From Enterococcus songbeiensis (GTDB taxonomy: Bacteria; Bacillota; Bacilli; Lactobacillales; Enterococcaceae), in assembly GCF_005405265.1 (NCBI RefSeq), contig NZ_BJDS01000003.1, forward strand, positions 184,056 to 248,055: DNA of 64,000 nucleotides, given 5' to 3'. The notes beneath the pieces are model-generated. The model had not been told where the DNA came from. It made no database searches and saw only the letters and a program-made list of their open reading frames with translations. Shown in pieces: positions 35,506-47,841 of this stretch. Numbering within the stretch: the first letter of the stretch is position 1; every line of letters begins with the position of its first letter. The position numbers were made by a program, and so were the translations under genes.

Positions 35506-36879
35506 ATGGCAAAATTATGGGGCGGTCGTTTCGACGGCAAAAATGAAGCATGGATCGACGCGTTCGGCGCATCCATCCCCTTCGATCAAAAATTAGCAAA
35601 ACAAGATATCACCGGCAGCTTGGCTCATGTTAAAATGTTGGCTCATACCGGGATTATTGCTCAAGAGGAAGCACAAATCATCATTGACGGTTTAGAAACA
35701 TTGCAGGAAAAACTTGCCAACGGTGAATTGACCTTCACCATTGAAAATGAAGACATCCATTTGAATATTGAATCTTATCTTCATCAGGAAATCGGTGCAG
35801 TTGCCGGCAAATTACACACTGCCCGCAGTCGAAATGATCAAGTGGCAACAGATATGCACTTGTATCTAAAAGACACGATTCATGAAGTCTTGGAAAAAAT
35901 CGAGCAATTTCGTGAAGTATTGGTGGCAAAAGCAGAGGAACATGTTTATACAATCATGCCGGGTTATACCCACATGCAGCATGCACAACCGATTTCCTTC
36001 GGGCACCATTTGATGGCCTATTACTCCATGCTGACCCGCGACCAACAACGGATGCTGGAAAGCTTGGCACGGGTCGATCTGCTTCCCTTAGGTAGTGCTG
36101 CTTTAGCCGGCACGACTTTTCCTATCGATCGGACATTTACCGCAAAAGAGTTGGGCTTTGCCACTAATTACAGCAACAGCTTGGACGCCGTCAGTGATCG
36201 AGATTTTATTCTGGAATTTTTAAGCAATGGTTCCCTTTTGATGATGCACCTGTCCCGTTTTTGTGAAGAATTGATTCTTTGGTGCAGTCATGAATTTAAA
36301 TTTGTTGAGTTGACAGATACCTTTTCTACCGGCAGCTCCATCATGCCTCAGAAAAAAAATCCTGATATGGCAGAATTGATTCGTGGTAAAACCGGCCGCG
36401 TTTACGGCAATCTGTTTGGTCTTTTGACCGTAATGAAAGGGTTGCCTCTTGCCTACAATAAAGATTTTCAAGAAGATAAGGAAGGCATGTTCGACACGGC
36501 AGAAACAATTTTGACCAGTCTGGAAATCATGGCAGGGATGATCCATACCATGAAGGTCAACGAAGCCCACATGTTGGCATCCACTGAAAAAGATTTCTCC
36601 AATGCGACCGAATTAGCCGACTATCTGGCAGGAAAAGGAATTCCGTTTCGTGAAGCCCATGAAATCGTTGGAAAATTAGTCTTGGATTGCATCCACAAAG
36701 GTATCTACCTACAAGACATTTCGTTGGAAGATTATCAAGCAATCACCCCGGTAATCGAAGAAGACGTCTATGATAAATTATCCTCCTACAATGCGGTCAA
36801 AAACCGTCATTCACTGGGCGGCACTGGCTTTGATCAAGTAGTGGCACAAATTGCCGCAGCAAAAAAAACATTCGCTTAA
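35506..36879 (+). CDS. argH: Argininosuccinate lyase
   Basis: The protein has 457 aa. The fumarase/lyase signature [12 protein letters not shown] is near residue 278, and the N-terminus [20 protein letters not shown] is typical. It splits argininosuccinate into arginine and fumarate. Its start follows GAGGTGG. It is co-directional with argG and ends at a strong terminator. Confidence 0.97.
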   Translation: MAKLWGGRFDGKNEAWIDAFGASIPFDQKLAKQDITGSLAHVKMLAHTGIIAQEEAQIIIDGLETLQEKLANGELTFTIENEDIHLNIESYLHQEIGAVAGKLHTARSRNDQVATDMHLYLKDTIHEVLEKIEQFREVLVAKAEEHVYTIMPGYTHMQHAQPISFGHHLMAYYSMLTRDQQRMLESLARVDLLPLGSAALAGTTFPIDRTFTAKELGFATNYSNSLDAVSDRDFILEFLSNGSLLMMHLSRFCEELILWCSHEFKFVELTDTFSTGSSIMPQKKNPDMAELIRGKTGRVYGNLFGLLTVMKGLPLAYNKDFQEDKEGMFDTAETILTSLEIMAGMIHTMKVNEAHMLASTEKDFSNATELADYLAGKGIPFREAHEIVGKLVLDCIHKGIYLQDISLEDYQAITPVIEEDVYDKLSSYNAVKNRHSLGGTGFDQVVAQIAAAKKTFA

Positions 36880-36923
36880 AAAAAAATCCCGTCAATCTGT
36901 AACCAGACTGGCGGGATTTTTTT
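36880..36923. terminator. Bidirectional terminator between argH and dps
   Basis: ATCCCG...CGGGAT with inner CA/TG and TCTG/CAGA pairs, with A- and T-runs on the two sides. It serves argH (plus) and dps (minus). Confidence 0.88.
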
Positions 36924-36925
36924 GT

Positions 36926-37393
36926 TTAAGCGTCGATTTCGGGTGCTTTACCAAGGTGTGCTTGAATCATCCAAATTCGTTTTTCGATTGCCGTTTTAAA
37001 ACCGATAAAGATATCTTGGGTTGGATCGTCGCCTTCTTCACCGGAAACTTCGATTCCTTTTTGGTAAAGATCTGCCAAATAGCGATAGCCTTTCACTAAT
37101 GTTGCTAAGCGTTCTTCCATCGTCCGATCCCAACGTCCTGTTTCATCAGGGATCTTCGTATGTTCAGCCATTTCTTTTAAGGTTGAATAAGGAGAACCAT
37201 CTAAGGTAATCAAACGTTCAGAAATTTCGTCTAACTGATCGTTCACATCATCCATGAAATCATCCATCATTGGATGTAGGGTTAAGAACCCAGGTCCTCG
37301 CATGTACCAATGGGTTTGATGAATGACCATCGACATTTGACTCAGGTCAGCGACCAATTGGTTCAAGACTTCTTTTGTTTGTTCAAATTTCAT
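36926..37393 (-). CDS. dps: Dps-family ferritin-like DNA-protection protein
   Basis: The protein has 155 aa. The ferroxidase residues of the family appear in VIHQTHWYMRG and MMDDFMDDVNDQLDEISERL. Such proteins form 12-subunit shells that oxidise and store iron and so protect DNA from peroxide. Single gene with GGAGG-type site. Confidence 0.93.
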   Translation of the reverse strand: MKFEQTKEVLNQLVADLSQMSMVIHQTHWYMRGPGFLTLHPMMDDFMDDVNDQLDEISERLITLDGSPYSTLKEMAEHTKIPDETGRWDRTMEERLATLVKGYRYLADLYQKGIEVSGEEGDDPTQDIFIGFKTAIEKRIWMIQAHLGKAPEIDA

Positions 37394-37487
37394 ATCTATC
37401 TTCCTCCTTCAATTGTTTCCATTAAAATCATAGTATGAATAACAGAAAAAGTACAACAAAGCGAACTAAGTGAGAAACCTTTTCAAT

Positions 37488-38198
37488 CTAATCTAATTGT
37501 TCCTGTACTTCTTTTGCCGTTTCCTCCATTACGGTGGTCATTTCCGCCAACAACGCTTCTTGGTCGGAGACACCGGCAACGAAAGCTAAGTACAAGTTAT
37601 TCAGTTGTTCAGTCTGTCCGGCAACAATCTGCCATTTGCCCTTTTCCGGTTTCATTTCTAACATCACATTGATGGCTTTGGTTTTTGCCTTGGTTTGGGG
37701 AATCGTTTCCTTTAAAAAGCGGACGGTTTCGCTGACGACTTTGTCTTGGTCTTTACTAATGGTTTCGTCAGCCAATAATTCAGTGACTAATTTTTCAGAC
37801 GTCGCTGCCATCATTCCTGTGAAGTCCAAGCCCTTTACCCCATAAGTCACATGACGAATCGTATCACTGTCATCAATTTCTTTTATTTCGTAGGTGGCTT
37901 CTTTCTGCATTTGGTTCAGCAATAGTTCTGCGATTTCTTCTGCCTCGGCTTGAGGGATCTCGCTGTCAGCCAGCAACCCTTCCGTAAAACTTTTTTGAAA
38001 AGCTTGCTCATTCGTTTGAAAGGCATTGCTTAGGTCTTCGCCGTCTTGAAAATTCTCAGTAAACTTCTTTTCAGATTTTTGATAAACGAGATGATCCACC
38101 AACAAAGCAGCGGCCTCTTTCTCTGGGATTGCGCGGGCACAGCCGCTCAACAGGAACGTAAAACAAAGGATGGGAAATATCAACCAAATTTTTTTCAT
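37488..38198 (-). CDS. Predicted lipoprotein of unknown function
   Basis: The protein has 236 aa. The signal peptide MKKIWLIFPILCFTFLLSGC ends in the lipobox LSGC (Cys19). The rest is acidic and helical without a motif I know; it resembles the DUF5105-type surface lipoproteins common in enterococci. It is divergent from the prepilin peptidase gene. Confidence 0.7.
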   Translation of the reverse strand: MKKIWLIFPILCFTFLLSGCARAIPEKEAAALLVDHLVYQKSEKKFTENFQDGEDLSNAFQTNEQAFQKSFTEGLLADSEIPQAEAEEIAELLLNQMQKEATYEIKEIDDSDTIRHVTYGVKGLDFTGMMAATSEKLVTELLADETISKDQDKVVSETVRFLKETIPQTKAKTKAINVMLEMKPEKGKWQIVAGQTEQLNNLYLAFVAGVSDQEALLAEMTTVMEETAKEVQEQLD

Positions 38199-38307
38199 CG
38201 TTTTGCTCTCCTTTCTTCTCTATTATCAAGAAAAAAGTTCTTTTTGTCTAGCAAAGGGCTGGCTCTTGCGTACTTGTTAGTAGTAAAGGAAAGGAGTCTC
38301 TTTTTTG

Positions 38308-39000
38308 ATGATAATTTTTCTATTTTTTTGGATTGGCTGTTGTGTCGGTTCGTTCTTCTGTTTGCTGGCACAACGGATTCCTGCAAATCGTTCCGCTATT
38401 TTTCCTGCCTCCCACTGTGAAGCATGCGGAACTCCCTTGCTGTGGTATGAATTGATTCCACTACTTTCGATTTTATTTTTACGGTTTCGTTGCCGTCACT
38501 GCCACATCCGGCTGTCCTTTTGGTATTTTGGTGCCGAGATTTTTTGCGGGGTATTCTTTTTGTTTTCTCCTTTGACTGCAGGTGTTCTGAGCTGGCTACG
38601 TTTTTTCTGGTTACTGGCGACCTTTTTGCTGGCATTGGCAGATCTTTTCTATCAAATCGTGGAACCAAAATTTTTTTATCCTTGTACGCTGATTCTCTGG
38701 TTTTTTCAGTGGCAGCAAACTTCTTTTCAGTGGTTGACGATAGGGTATTGTCTATTTCTCAGCGGCTTCGTCTGGCTGTTTTACTCGCAAAAATTTGGCG
38801 GTGGCGATCTGTTACTGTTGCTGTCCTGGAGTCCGTGGTTGCCTTTGTATCACTTTTGTCTCTTGCTGCTTTTAGCAAGTCTCTTTGGTTTAGTGCTGTT
38901 TAGTTGTTCCTCACTTTTGAAACGTCCGCTAAAGGAGCTGCCCTTCGTCCCCTGCCTGCTGGGAGGCTTGCTGGTGATTTTTCTGCGTTACTCTTTTTAG
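38308..39000 (+). CDS. Prepilin peptidase (ComC-like)
   Basis: The protein has 230 aa. It has many hydrophobic segments, an N-terminal CEACG...CRHCH zinc-type double CxxC and the two catalytic aspartates in LALADLFYQIVEP and KFGGGDLL. It would cut type IV-like prepilins of a competence pseudopilus. ATG at 38308 is preferred over TTG at 38305. Sizes and motifs look complete. Confidence 0.82.
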   Translation: MIIFLFFWIGCCVGSFFCLLAQRIPANRSAIFPASHCEACGTPLLWYELIPLLSILFLRFRCRHCHIRLSFWYFGAEIFCGVFFLFSPLTAGVLSWLRFFWLLATFLLALADLFYQIVEPKFFYPCTLILWFFQWQQTSFQWLTIGYCLFLSGFVWLFYSQKFGGGDLLLLLSWSPWLPLYHFCLLLLLASLFGLVLFSCSSLLKRPLKELPFVPCLLGGLLVIFLRYSF

Positions 39001-39040
39001 CTATTCCACTCCATTAATCTGCAGAAATTCTTTCCTCCAC

Positions 39041-39077
39041 AAAAAAAGCGCCGTTGATCTTTCGATCAGCGACGCTT
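39041..39077 (-). terminator. rpoC terminator
   Basis: On the minus strand AAGCGTCGCTGATC, GAAA loop, GATCAACGGCGCTT (two mismatches), then a T run. Confidence 0.88.
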
Positions 39078-39082
39078 CTTAT

Positions 39083-42000
39083 TTAGTCTTGATTACGCAA
39101 GGCATCTTCCGCAGCCATTTGAGCTTCAATGTCTGAAATACTATAAACATTTTCACTTGCAACAGCTACTTCTTTTGGTTCCATATTCCGGTAGCGAGCC
39201 ATACCAGTTCCGGCTGGGATGATCTTACCGATGATAACATTTTCCTTCAAGCCAAGCAGTGGATCTTTCTTGCCGCGAATCGCAGCGTCAGTCAGGACAC
39301 GGGTCGTTTCTTGGAAGGAAGCAGCAGATAAGAAGCTGTTTGTTTCCAAGGACGCTTTTGTGATTCCTAACAAGACTGGACGAGAGGTGGCAGGAACACC
39401 GCCGGCAATCAAGGTTTGATAGTTACGGTCTTTGAAGTCCGCAATATCTAACAAAGTACCTGGCAAGATATCTGTATCACCTGGGTCCATTACCCGGATT
39501 TTACGCAACATTTGACGAACCATTACTTCGATATGCTTGTCGCCGATTTCTACCCCTTGCATCCGGTAAACACGTTGGACTTCTCGCAACAGATAGTTTT
39601 CAACAGACAGAACATCACGAACTTGTAGCAATTGTTTTGGATCGATTGATCCTTCTGTCAATGGAGCACCACGATGAATGTAATCACCTTCAGCAACTTT
39701 CATACGAGCTGTATAAGGCACTGTGTAGGTACGAGTATCAGTGGTTCCTTTGATGGTTACCTCTTTGCTCCGTGTAGCCGCATCTTCAGAGATGTCGATG
39801 ACTTCACCAGTAACTTCAGTGATCACCGCTTGCCCTTTCGGATTACGTGCTTCAAAGATTTCTTGAACACGAGGCAGACCTTGTGTGATATCGTCCCCGG
39901 CAACCCCGCCGGTATGGAAGGTACGCATGGTCAACTGAGTCCCTGGTTCACCGATTGATTGGGCAGCGATTGTTCCGACTGCTTCACCAACTTCGACTTC
40001 ATTCCCAGTAGCCAAGTTTCGACCATAACAATGTTTACATACGCCATGTTTAGTATTACATGTGAAGACGGAACGAATTGAAACAGTTTCAATTCCAGCT
40101 TCCACGATTTGTTTTGCTAAATCTTCAGTGATAAGTTGATCATTGCCAACAATAACTTCACCGGTTTCTGGATGAATCACTGATTTCCGTGTGTAACGAC
40201 CCACTAGACGTTCGCCTAATGATTCGATGATTTCATTGCCTTCACGAATTGCTCGGATATCCAACCCGCGGTCTGTGCCACAGTCTTCTTCCCGAATAAT
40301 TACATCTTGGGCAACGTCAACCAAACGACGAGTCAAGTAACCGGAATCGGCGGTTTTCAACGCAGTATCGGTCATTCCTTTACGAGCTCCGTGAGTAGAG
40401 ATAAACATTTCCAAGACAGAAAGTCCTTCACGGAAGTTAGAAATGATTGGCAATTCCATGATTTGACCATTAGGAGCCGCCATCAATCCACGCATCCCAG
40501 CAAGCTGAGTAAAGTTGGAGATATTCCCACGGGCACCAGAGTCAGACATCATGAAGATTGGGTTTTTCGCATCCAAAGATTCCATCAATTTTTGTTGAAT
40601 TTCGTCTTTGGCAGCATTCCAAACACCGATTACCCGTTCATAGCGTTCATCATCTGTAATCAATCCACGACGGAATTGTTTCGTGATGGTTTCAACTTGT
40701 TTGTGGGAAGTATCGATAATATCATGCTTTTCAGCAAGAACCATAATATCGGCAATCCCTACAGTAATCCCGGCATGGGTAGAATGTTTGTATCCTAAAT
40801 CTTTCATCCGGTCAAGCATCATTGATGTTTCAGTTACTTTGAAACGTTTGAAGACTTCAGCGATGATATTTCCCAGATTTTTCTTCTTGAATGGTCCAAC
40901 TAATTCTTGTTCCTTGATAAAAGCAGGAATGTCTGTTCCAGCATCAACAAAGTATTTGTCCGGTGTTTGTACCGTCAAGTTGAAATCAGTTGGTTCATTT
41001 AGGTAAGGAAATTCCGGCGGCATAATCGAGTTAAAGATGACTTTACCGACAGTCGTTACCATCAAGCGTGTTTTTTGTTCTTCTGTAAATGGTTTTTCAC
41101 CCAAGGTTCTTGGATCAACAGCGATTCGAGAATGCAGATGGACATAACCATTGCGCCATGCAGTCACGGCTTCGTCCATGTCCCGGAAGAGCATGCCTTC
41201 CCCTTCACGACCGTCTTCTTCCATCGTCAAGTAATAGTTCCCTAGAACCATATCTTGAGAAGGTGTAACAACGGGTTTTCCATCTTTTGGATTCAAAATG
41301 TTTTGTGCAGCCAGCATCAGCATCCGTGCTTCTGCTTGTGCTTCTTCGTTCAACGGTACGTGAACCGCCATTTGGTCCCCATCGAAATCGGCATTGTAGG
41401 CTTCACATACCAATGGGTGCAAACGGATCGCACGACCTTCAACCAAGACTGGTTCAAAGGCTTGGATACCAAGTCTGTGAAGCGTAGGTGCCCGGTTCAA
41501 CAGAACTGGATGTTCTCTGATAACATCTTCTAAAACGTCCCATACTTCGTCTTCTTGACGTTCAATCTTGCGTTTGGCATTTTTAATGTTTGAAGCAAGT
41601 TCACGAGAAACCAATTCCCGCATAACAAATGGTTTGAACAATTCGATCGCCATTTCTTTTGGCAGACCACATTGATACATTTTTAAGAACGGACCAACAA
41701 CGATAACGGAACGACCAGAATAGTCTACCCGTTTTCCTAGTAAGTTTTGACGGAAACGACCTTGTTTCCCTTTCAACATATGAGAAAGAGATTTCAACGG
41801 ACGATTACCTGGTCCAGTCACGGGACGACCACGACGACCGTTATCGATCAACGCGTCTACCGCTTCTTGCAGCATCCGTTTTTCATTTTGTACGATGATA
41901 TTTGGAGCGTTCAAGTCTAACAAACGTTTCAAACGGTTGTTCCGGTTGATTACCCGACGGTACAAATCATTCAAGTCAGAAGTGGCAAACCGTCCACCTT

Positions 42001-42733
42001 CTAATTGCACCATTGGACGCAAATCTGGCGGAATAACTGGAATAACATCCATGACCATCCAGCTTGGTTTGTTGCCGGAAGCCCGAAATGCTTCTAAAAT
42101 ATCCAAACGACGGATTGCACGGGTCCGTTTTTGACCTGAAGCAGTTTTTAATTCTTCCTTCAGTTCAGCAACTTCTCCGTCCAAATCAACGGCATCCAAC
42201 AATTGTTTGATTGCTTCAGCACCCATTGCTGCACTGAATCCTTGACCGTATTGGTCCCGTTTTTCACGGTATTCCCGTTCAGTCAATAGTTGTTTTTTCT
42301 CTAAGTTCGTATCGCCGGGTTCAATCACGACATACGACGCAAAATAAATGATTTCTTCCAACGCCCGTGGGCTCATGTCTAAAACAAGACCCATTCGTGA
42401 AGGAATACCTTTAAAGTACCAGATATGTGAAACTGGTGCTGCTAATTCAATATGACCCATCCGTTCACGACGGACTTTCGAACGAGTGACTTCCACGCCA
42501 CAACGGTCACAAACGATTCCTTTATAACGAATCCGTTTGTATTTTCCGCAGGCACATTCCCAGTCTTTCGTTGGACCGAAAATACGCTCGTCGAATAGGC
42601 CTTCCCGTTCAGGTTTTAACGTACGATAGTTAATGGTCTCAGGTTTTTTTACTTCCCCGTAAGACCAGCTTCTGATTTTTTCGGGAGAAGCCAAGCCTAT
42701 TTGCATACTTTCGAATTTATTTACATCGATCAA
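39083..42733 (-). CDS. rpoC: RNA polymerase beta' subunit
   Basis: The protein has 1216 aa. The catalytic [12 protein letters not shown], the zinc ribbon [20 protein letters not shown] and the second zinc site [13 protein letters not shown] are present. The start is TTG at 42733 ([19 protein letters not shown]), preceded by GGAGGG; an ATG at 42754 overlaps this site. It follows rpoB by 128 bp. Confidence 0.97.
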   Translation of the reverse strand: MIDVNKFESMQIGLASPEKIRSWSYGEVKKPETINYRTLKPEREGLFDERIFGPTKDWECACGKYKRIRYKGIVCDRCGVEVTRSKVRRERMGHIELAAPVSHIWYFKGIPSRMGLVLDMSPRALEEIIYFASYVVIEPGDTNLEKKQLLTEREYREKRDQYGQGFSAAMGAEAIKQLLDAVDLDGEVAELKEELKTASGQKRTRAIRRLDILEAFRASGNKPSWMVMDVIPVIPPDLRPMVQLEGGRFATSDLNDLYRRVINRNNRLKRLLDLNAPNIIVQNEKRMLQEAVDALIDNGRRGRPVTGPGNRPLKSLSHMLKGKQGRFRQNLLGKRVDYSGRSVIVVGPFLKMYQCGLPKEMAIELFKPFVMRELVSRELASNIKNAKRKIERQEDEVWDVLEDVIREHPVLLNRAPTLHRLGIQAFEPVLVEGRAIRLHPLVCEAYNADFDGDQMAVHVPLNEEAQAEARMLMLAAQNILNPKDGKPVVTPSQDMVLGNYYLTMEEDGREGEGMLFRDMDEAVTAWRNGYVHLHSRIAVDPRTLGEKPFTEEQKTRLMVTTVGKVIFNSIMPPEFPYLNEPTDFNLTVQTPDKYFVDAGTDIPAFIKEQELVGPFKKKNLGNIIAEVFKRFKVTETSMMLDRMKDLGYKHSTHAGITVGIADIMVLAEKHDIIDTSHKQVETITKQFRRGLITDDERYERVIGVWNAAKDEIQQKLMESLDAKNPIFMMSDSGARGNISNFTQLAGMRGLMAAPNGQIMELPIISNFREGLSVLEMFISTHGARKGMTDTALKTADSGYLTRRLVDVAQDVIIREEDCGTDRGLDIRAIREGNEIIESLGERLVGRYTRKSVIHPETGEVIVGNDQLITEDLAKQIVEAGIETVSIRSVFTCNTKHGVCKHCYGRNLATGNEVEVGEAVGTIAAQSIGEPGTQLTMRTFHTGGVAGDDITQGLPRVQEIFEARNPKGQAVITEVTGEVIDISEDAATRSKEVTIKGTTDTRTYTVPYTARMKVAEGDYIHRGAPLTEGSIDPKQLLQVRDVLSVENYLLREVQRVYRMQGVEIGDKHIEVMVRQMLRKIRVMDPGDTDILPGTLLDIADFKDRNYQTLIAGGVPATSRPVLLGITKASLETNSFLSAASFQETTRVLTDAAIRGKKDPLLGLKENVIIGKIIPAGTGMARYRNMEPKEVAVASENVYSISDIEAQMAAEDALRNQD

Positions 42734-42777
42734 AAGGGGTTCCCTCCATTTCATTTCATGGCAAGCATCGTGCGCAT

Positions 42778-42816
42778 CATCGTTTTTCCATGGATGGCTC
42801 CGCTGGAAAAACGATG
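42778..42816 (-). other. 13-bp hairpin in the rpoB-rpoC gap
   Basis: CATCGTTTTTCCA and its exact complement surround 13 nt. No T run follows, so it may be an RNA processing or stability element and not a terminator. Confidence 0.55.
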
Positions 42817-42861
42817 GGTGGCACGTTCGTTATGAGCTGGCAAAAATTTTGTCAGTTCCTT

Positions 42862-45800
42862 CTAGTCTTTTAGATCCTCTGCTGTTTCAATTTCTTGATC
42901 CAGCGCTGCTTTATCAGCCTTTGCTTTGTCGGCAGCTTGTTGTTCTAATTCTTTTGCGGATTGTTGTTCAGCAAATTTTGTCAAGGCGTCAACGGTGATC
43001 AAATCATCATCGTCATCATCCATGTCCCGCAATTCGATTTCAGCATCATCGATATCCAGCACCCGCATATCCAATCCTAGAGATTGTAATTCTTTCACCA
43101 ACACGCGGAAGGATTCCGGTACGCCTGGTTTTGGAATTGGTTCCCCTTTGACGATTGCTTCGTAGGTTTTCACCCGACCAACCACGTCATCGGATTTGTA
43201 AGTCAAGATTTCTTGCAGCGTATAAGCGGCACCGTAAGCTTCCAATGCCCAAACTTCCATTTCCCCGAAACGTTGTCCACCAAACTGTGCTTTACCACCC
43301 AATGGTTGTTGGGTAACTAGCGAGTAAGGTCCAATCGAACGGGCATGCAGTTTGTCATCAACCATGTGGGCCAATTTGATCATGTACATAACACCGACAG
43401 AAATTCGTCCGTCAAATGGTTCACCGGTCCGACCATCATATAAAACAGTCTTTGCGTCACTGGCCATGCCAGCTTCTCTTACGGTTTCCCATACATCATC
43501 ATCCGATGCGCCATCGAAAACTGGTGTCGCAACATGAATACCTAATTGACGAGCAGCCATTCCTAAATGCAATTCCAATACTTGTCCAATGTTCATCCGT
43601 GAAGGAACCCCTAATGGATTCAGCATGATATCAACTGGTGTACCGTCTGGCAAGAAAGGCATGTCTTCTTCCGGCATAATGCGGGAAACAACCCCTTTGT
43701 TTCCGTGACGTCCAGCCATTTTATCGCCTTCATGGATTTTCCGTTTTTGCACGATGTATACCCGAACCAGCATGTTCACGCCAGGAGATAATTCATCGCC
43801 GGCTTCGCGGGTAAAGATTTTAACATCGTGGACGATTCCGCCGCCGCCATGAGGCACGCGTAGGGAAGTATCACGGACTTCGCGGGCTTTTTCACCGAAG
43901 ATTGCATGCAGCAAACGTTCTTCTGCAGACAATTCAGTGACCCCTTTTGGTGTTACTTTTCCGACTAAAAGATCGCCGTCGTGAACTTCGGCACCGATGC
44001 GGATGATCCCCATTTCATCAAGATCTTTCAGGGCATCTTCCCCAACGTTAGGGATTTCACGAGTGATTTCTTCAGGTCCTAATTTAGTGTCACGGGCTTC
44101 TGATTCATATTCTTCAATATGGACAGAAGTGTAGACATCATCTTTGACTAAACGACGGCTCATGATGATGGCATCTTCGTAGTTGTATCCTTCCCAAGTC
44201 ATGAAGGCTACCAAAACGTTTTGTCCAAGAGCCATTTCGCCATTTTCCATGGATGGTCCGTCAGCTAGAGTATCGCCTTTTTCCACTTTTTCGCCATGAG
44301 CGACTAGTGGACGTTGGTTGTAGCTGGTTCCGGAGTTGGAACGGCGGAATTTTGTTACAGAGTAAACATCTAATGCACCATTGTCGCGGCGAACGCGAAT
44401 TTCTGACGCATCGACGTATTCAACGATTCCGTCATGTTTACATAATAGAGCGGCACCTGAGTCATGGGCGGATTTGTATTCCATTCCGGTTCCGACCCAA
44501 GGTGATTTAGGATTGATCAACGGTACTGCTTGACGCTGCATGTTGGCACCCATCAAGGCACGGTTGGAGTCATCGTTTTCCAAGAAAGGAATACATGCTG
44601 TAGCGACAGCAACAACCTGTTTTGGTGAAACGTCCATATAGTCCACTTTATCAATGGATACTTCCAAGTTTTCTGAGGTTGCACGAGCCATTACGACGTT
44701 TTCTGCAAACGAACCATCTTCATTTAACAAGCTGTTTGCTTGGGCAACCACATAATGGTCTTCGATATCAGCAGTCAGATAATCGATTTGATCCGTCACA
44801 CGACCAGTTTCCCGATCTACACGACGGTATGGTGTTTCAATAAAGCCGTATTTGTTGACTTTCGCATAAGAAGCCAAACTGTTAATCAAACCGATGTTTG
44901 GTCCTTCAGGCGTTTCAATCGGACACATCCGGCCATAGTGGGAATAGTGAACGTCTCGGACTTCATATCCGGCACGATCCCGTGTCAATCCACCAGGTCC
45001 TAAGGCAGACAAGCGGCGTTTGTGGGTCAATTCTCCAAGTGGATTGGTTTGATCCATGAACTGTGACAACTGGGAAGAACCAAAGAATTCTTTGATACTT
45101 GCGACAACTGGACGAATATTAATCAATTGTTGCGGTGTCAATGTTTCCGTATCTTGGATTGACATCCGTTCACGAACAACACGTTCCATCCGCGCTAAAC
45201 CGATCCGGAATTGATTTTGCAGCAATTCCCCAACGGAACGGATTCGACGATTACCTAAGTGATCGATGTCGTCCACATTACCGATGCTTTCCATCAAGTT
45301 AAAGAAATAACTCATAGAAGCAATAATATCAGCAGGACGAACAGTTTTCACTGCAGGATCTGGGTAGCCGTTACCGATGACATTGATTTCTCGTTCAGGG
45401 TCTTTTGGTGAAAAGACTTTAATAACTTGAACCGTCATTGGATCCGTCACTACGCCATCTTCTGATGGGTAATAGGTTACTGAATTCAAGCCGTTTACTA
45501 AGTAGTCCCCTAATGTTTCCATTACTTGATGAGACAAGACGGTTCCTTTTTCAACGATGATTTCGCCGGTTTCTGGATCAACCAACGTTTCTGCTAAAGT
45601 CAGATTCAATAAACGGGTACGTAAATCTAGTTTTTTATTTACTTTGTAGCGACCTACATTTGCCAAGTCATACCGTTTTGGATCAAAGAAGCGGGCATTC
45701 AGCAAGTTTCTTGAGCTGTCGGCGGTTTTTGGTTCGCCGGGACGCAGCCGTTCGTAAACATCCTTCAAGCCTTCTTCTGTTCGAGAATCGCTGGCATTTT

Positions 45801-46479
45801 TGTGTAAATCTTTTTCAATCGTGTTTCGTAAAGATTCACTTTCGCCGAAAATCTCAAAAATTGTATCATCAGACCCAAAACCTAGTGCCCGTACTAAGAC
45901 GGTCAACGGAATTTTCCGGGTACGGTCAATTCGTACATATGAGATATCTTTGGCGTCGGTTTCCATTTCCAACCAAGCCCCGCGGTTCGGGATGACAGTA
46001 GAGCCAAATCCTTCTTTACCGTTTTTATCGACTTTGCCATGGAAATAAACACCTGGTGAACGGACCAATTGGGAAACGATAACCCGTTCTGCCCCGTTGA
46101 TAATGAAGGTTCCTTGTTCCGTCATTAATGGGAAATCACCGAAGAAAACTTCTTGAGCTTTGATTTCACCGGTTTCGCGGTTGGTCAAGCGCAGGGTTAC
46201 ATGCAATGGTGCGGAGTAGTTCGCGTCATGGGCGCGGGCTTCTTCCACCGTGTACTTTGGTTCTTTCAGTTCATAATCCACAAATTCCAATGATAAATTG
46301 CCGTTAAAGTCGTCAATTGGCAAGATGTCTTCAAACATTTCTCTCAAACCTTCGTCTAAGAACCATTGGTAAGAGTCTGTTTGAATTTCAATCAAATTCG
46401 GTAATTCCAATACTTCACTGATTCGTGCGAAGCTTCTACGTTCGCGATGCTTTCCGTATTTTACTACGTGTCCAGCCAA
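42862..46479 (-). CDS. rpoB: RNA polymerase beta subunit
   Basis: The protein has 1205 aa. The start is TTG at 46479 ([20 protein letters not shown]), with GAGGGG 8 nt upstream; the GTG at 46488 is too close to that site. The rifampicin region [31 protein letters not shown] is given here in two parts to note that Asp, His and Ser of FMDQTN / [10 protein letters not shown] are wild type, so no resistance change is evident. The C-terminus is a charged Ala/Lys/Glu tail. Confidence 0.97.
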   Translation of the reverse strand: MAGHVVKYGKHRERRSFARISEVLELPNLIEIQTDSYQWFLDEGLREMFEDILPIDDFNGNLSLEFVDYELKEPKYTVEEARAHDANYSAPLHVTLRLTNRETGEIKAQEVFFGDFPLMTEQGTFIINGAERVIVSQLVRSPGVYFHGKVDKNGKEGFGSTVIPNRGAWLEMETDAKDISYVRIDRTRKIPLTVLVRALGFGSDDTIFEIFGESESLRNTIEKDLHKNASDSRTEEGLKDVYERLRPGEPKTADSSRNLLNARFFDPKRYDLANVGRYKVNKKLDLRTRLLNLTLAETLVDPETGEIIVEKGTVLSHQVMETLGDYLVNGLNSVTYYPSEDGVVTDPMTVQVIKVFSPKDPEREINVIGNGYPDPAVKTVRPADIIASMSYFFNLMESIGNVDDIDHLGNRRIRSVGELLQNQFRIGLARMERVVRERMSIQDTETLTPQQLINIRPVVASIKEFFGSSQLSQFMDQTNPLGELTHKRRLSALGPGGLTRDRAGYEVRDVHYSHYGRMCPIETPEGPNIGLINSLASYAKVNKYGFIETPYRRVDRETGRVTDQIDYLTADIEDHYVVAQANSLLNEDGSFAENVVMARATSENLEVSIDKVDYMDVSPKQVVAVATACIPFLENDDSNRALMGANMQRQAVPLINPKSPWVGTGMEYKSAHDSGAALLCKHDGIVEYVDASEIRVRRDNGALDVYSVTKFRRSNSGTSYNQRPLVAHGEKVEKGDTLADGPSMENGEMALGQNVLVAFMTWEGYNYEDAIIMSRRLVKDDVYTSVHIEEYESEARDTKLGPEEITREIPNVGEDALKDLDEMGIIRIGAEVHDGDLLVGKVTPKGVTELSAEERLLHAIFGEKAREVRDTSLRVPHGGGGIVHDVKIFTREAGDELSPGVNMLVRVYIVQKRKIHEGDKMAGRHGNKGVVSRIMPEEDMPFLPDGTPVDIMLNPLGVPSRMNIGQVLELHLGMAARQLGIHVATPVFDGASDDDVWETVREAGMASDAKTVLYDGRTGEPFDGRISVGVMYMIKLAHMVDDKLHARSIGPYSLVTQQPLGGKAQFGGQRFGEMEVWALEAYGAAYTLQEILTYKSDDVVGRVKTYEAIVKGEPIPKPGVPESFRVLVKELQSLGLDMRVLDIDDAEIELRDMDDDDDDLITVDALTKFAEQQSAKELEQQAADKAKADKAALDQEIETAEDLKD

Positions 46480-46717
46480 GCTCTTCACCCCTCTAAAATT
46501 CTTTTCAAAAAGGCTATCCGATTTTCGTTACAAAAAGATGACAAATATTAATTTTTCGTAACAAAAAGTATTTTTTGCGGCTTTTGGGCATAAAAAAAAC
46601 CAAAAATAGAACGTTCATTTTTGTGGGACCTTCTACTTTTGCTTTGTGTATGTAAGCCGAAACGGACAATATTTCGTTTCTACTTTCTTGTTTGTCAGAT
46701 AGTTTTTGCAATTAATT

Positions 46718-46746
46718 ATTATATGATAGAAAAGTTATTCTGTCAA
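46718..46746 (-). promoter_or_regulatory. rpoB promoter
   Basis: On the minus strand TTGACA (46746-46741), 17 nt, TATAAT (46723-46718): a perfect consensus promoter. The leader to the rpoB start is about 230 nt and contains CAAAAATGAACGTTC/ATTTTTG followed by eight T (about 46591-46620), a weak attenuator-like hairpin. Otherwise nothing is seen in 46480-46878. Confidence 0.85.
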
Positions 46747-46878
46747 GAAAATTTCTGAAAATTATTTTCAAACGGCTATCTCCTTTTTTTAAAAAATTCT
46801 CTATCGTTTTTATCCGGTCAGTGCCAACGAAGAAATAATTTGGTACACTAAAGAAAAACGACAGACGAGGCAGACTGA

Positions 46879-47835
46879 ATGACGACCAAAAAAAAATTAC
46901 TGCACCTATTAAAACAAAGCGACGAGATTCTTTCCGGTGAAAAACTGGCTCAATCGCTGGCGGTTTCCCGTACAGCGATTTGGAAGGCTGTTCGGGAACT
47001 GGAAAAAGAAGGCTATCGCTTTGAACATGCTGCTAGCGGCTATCGCTATTTGCCCTCAGATGTTTTAGCTGCCGAGGAAATCAAAAAAGAGGAATTGGAT
47101 TTTTTAGCTGTCGAGATTTTGAATGCTTCGGAATCCACCATGAAGGATGCAAAGCTGGCCGCCATGCAAAAAGAGGCAGCCCCCCGCTTATTTGTCGCCG
47201 ATACCCAAACCGGTGCTCACGGTCGCTTTGGTCGTCCTTTTTTTGCCCCAACCGGTCAAATTTACATGAGTCTGCTCCTTAGTCCCAACAAAGCGTTTGC
47301 GGAATTACCTCAGTACACGTTACTAGCGGCCGTTGCTGCCAGCCAAGCCATCGATCGGCTGACAGAAAAAAAGAGTCAAATTAAATGGGTCAACGATATC
47401 TATCTGGAGGGCAAGAAAGTTTGCGGTATTTTATCTGAAGCCATCAGCGACTTTGAAAGCGGCACAATCTCCCATGTAATTATCGGCATGGGGATCAATT
47501 TTTCGATTCCGCAAGCAGATTTCCCCGAAGAATTACAGGAAAAAGCCGGCTCGTTATTTCCTAATGAGGTACCTGCTGTTTTGCGAAATCAACTGATCCA
47601 TGAAATTTGGCGCAACTTTTTCCAGCTGATTGCTCACTTACCCGCTACTGATTATTTGGCGGTTTATCGAGAAAAGTCATTGGTACTTGGGAAAAATGTG
47701 ACCTTCACCCAACAAGGCATCACCTATCGTGGCGTTGCCGAAGCCATCACCGATCAGGGGGAACTCGTGGTTTCCACACCAGAAAAACAGTTTGTTCTTT
47801 CTTCCGGCGAGATCAGCCTGCAAAAAATTGACTAA
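46879..47835 (+). CDS. birA: Biotin-protein ligase / biotin operon repressor
   Basis: The protein has 318 aa. The N-terminal winged helix (EKLAQSLAVSRTAIWKAVRELEKEG) precedes the ligase domain with KWVNDIYLEGKKVCGILSE and GMGINF. The biotin/AMP loop reads TGAHGRFGRPF, where most relatives have GRGRxGR. It attaches biotin to carboxylases and may repress biotin uptake or synthesis genes. Confidence 0.93.
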   Translation: MTTKKKLLHLLKQSDEILSGEKLAQSLAVSRTAIWKAVRELEKEGYRFEHAASGYRYLPSDVLAAEEIKKEELDFLAVEILNASESTMKDAKLAAMQKEAAPRLFVADTQTGAHGRFGRPFFAPTGQIYMSLLLSPNKAFAELPQYTLLAAVAASQAIDRLTEKKSQIKWVNDIYLEGKKVCGILSEAISDFESGTISHVIIGMGINFSIPQADFPEELQEKAGSLFPNEVPAVLRNQLIHEIWRNFFQLIAHLPATDYLAVYREKSLVLGKNVTFTQQGITYRGVAEAITDQGELVVSTPEKQFVLSSGEISLQKID

Positions 47836-47841
47836 AACTGA

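Noticed and set aside
44940..45110. Possible rifampicin-resistance changes in RpoB
   Set aside because: The resistance region reads as wild type.
46514..46711. 65-codon minus-strand frame upstream of rpoB
   Set aside because: It lies in the rpoB leader, has no good ribosome binding site and shows no protein-like pattern.
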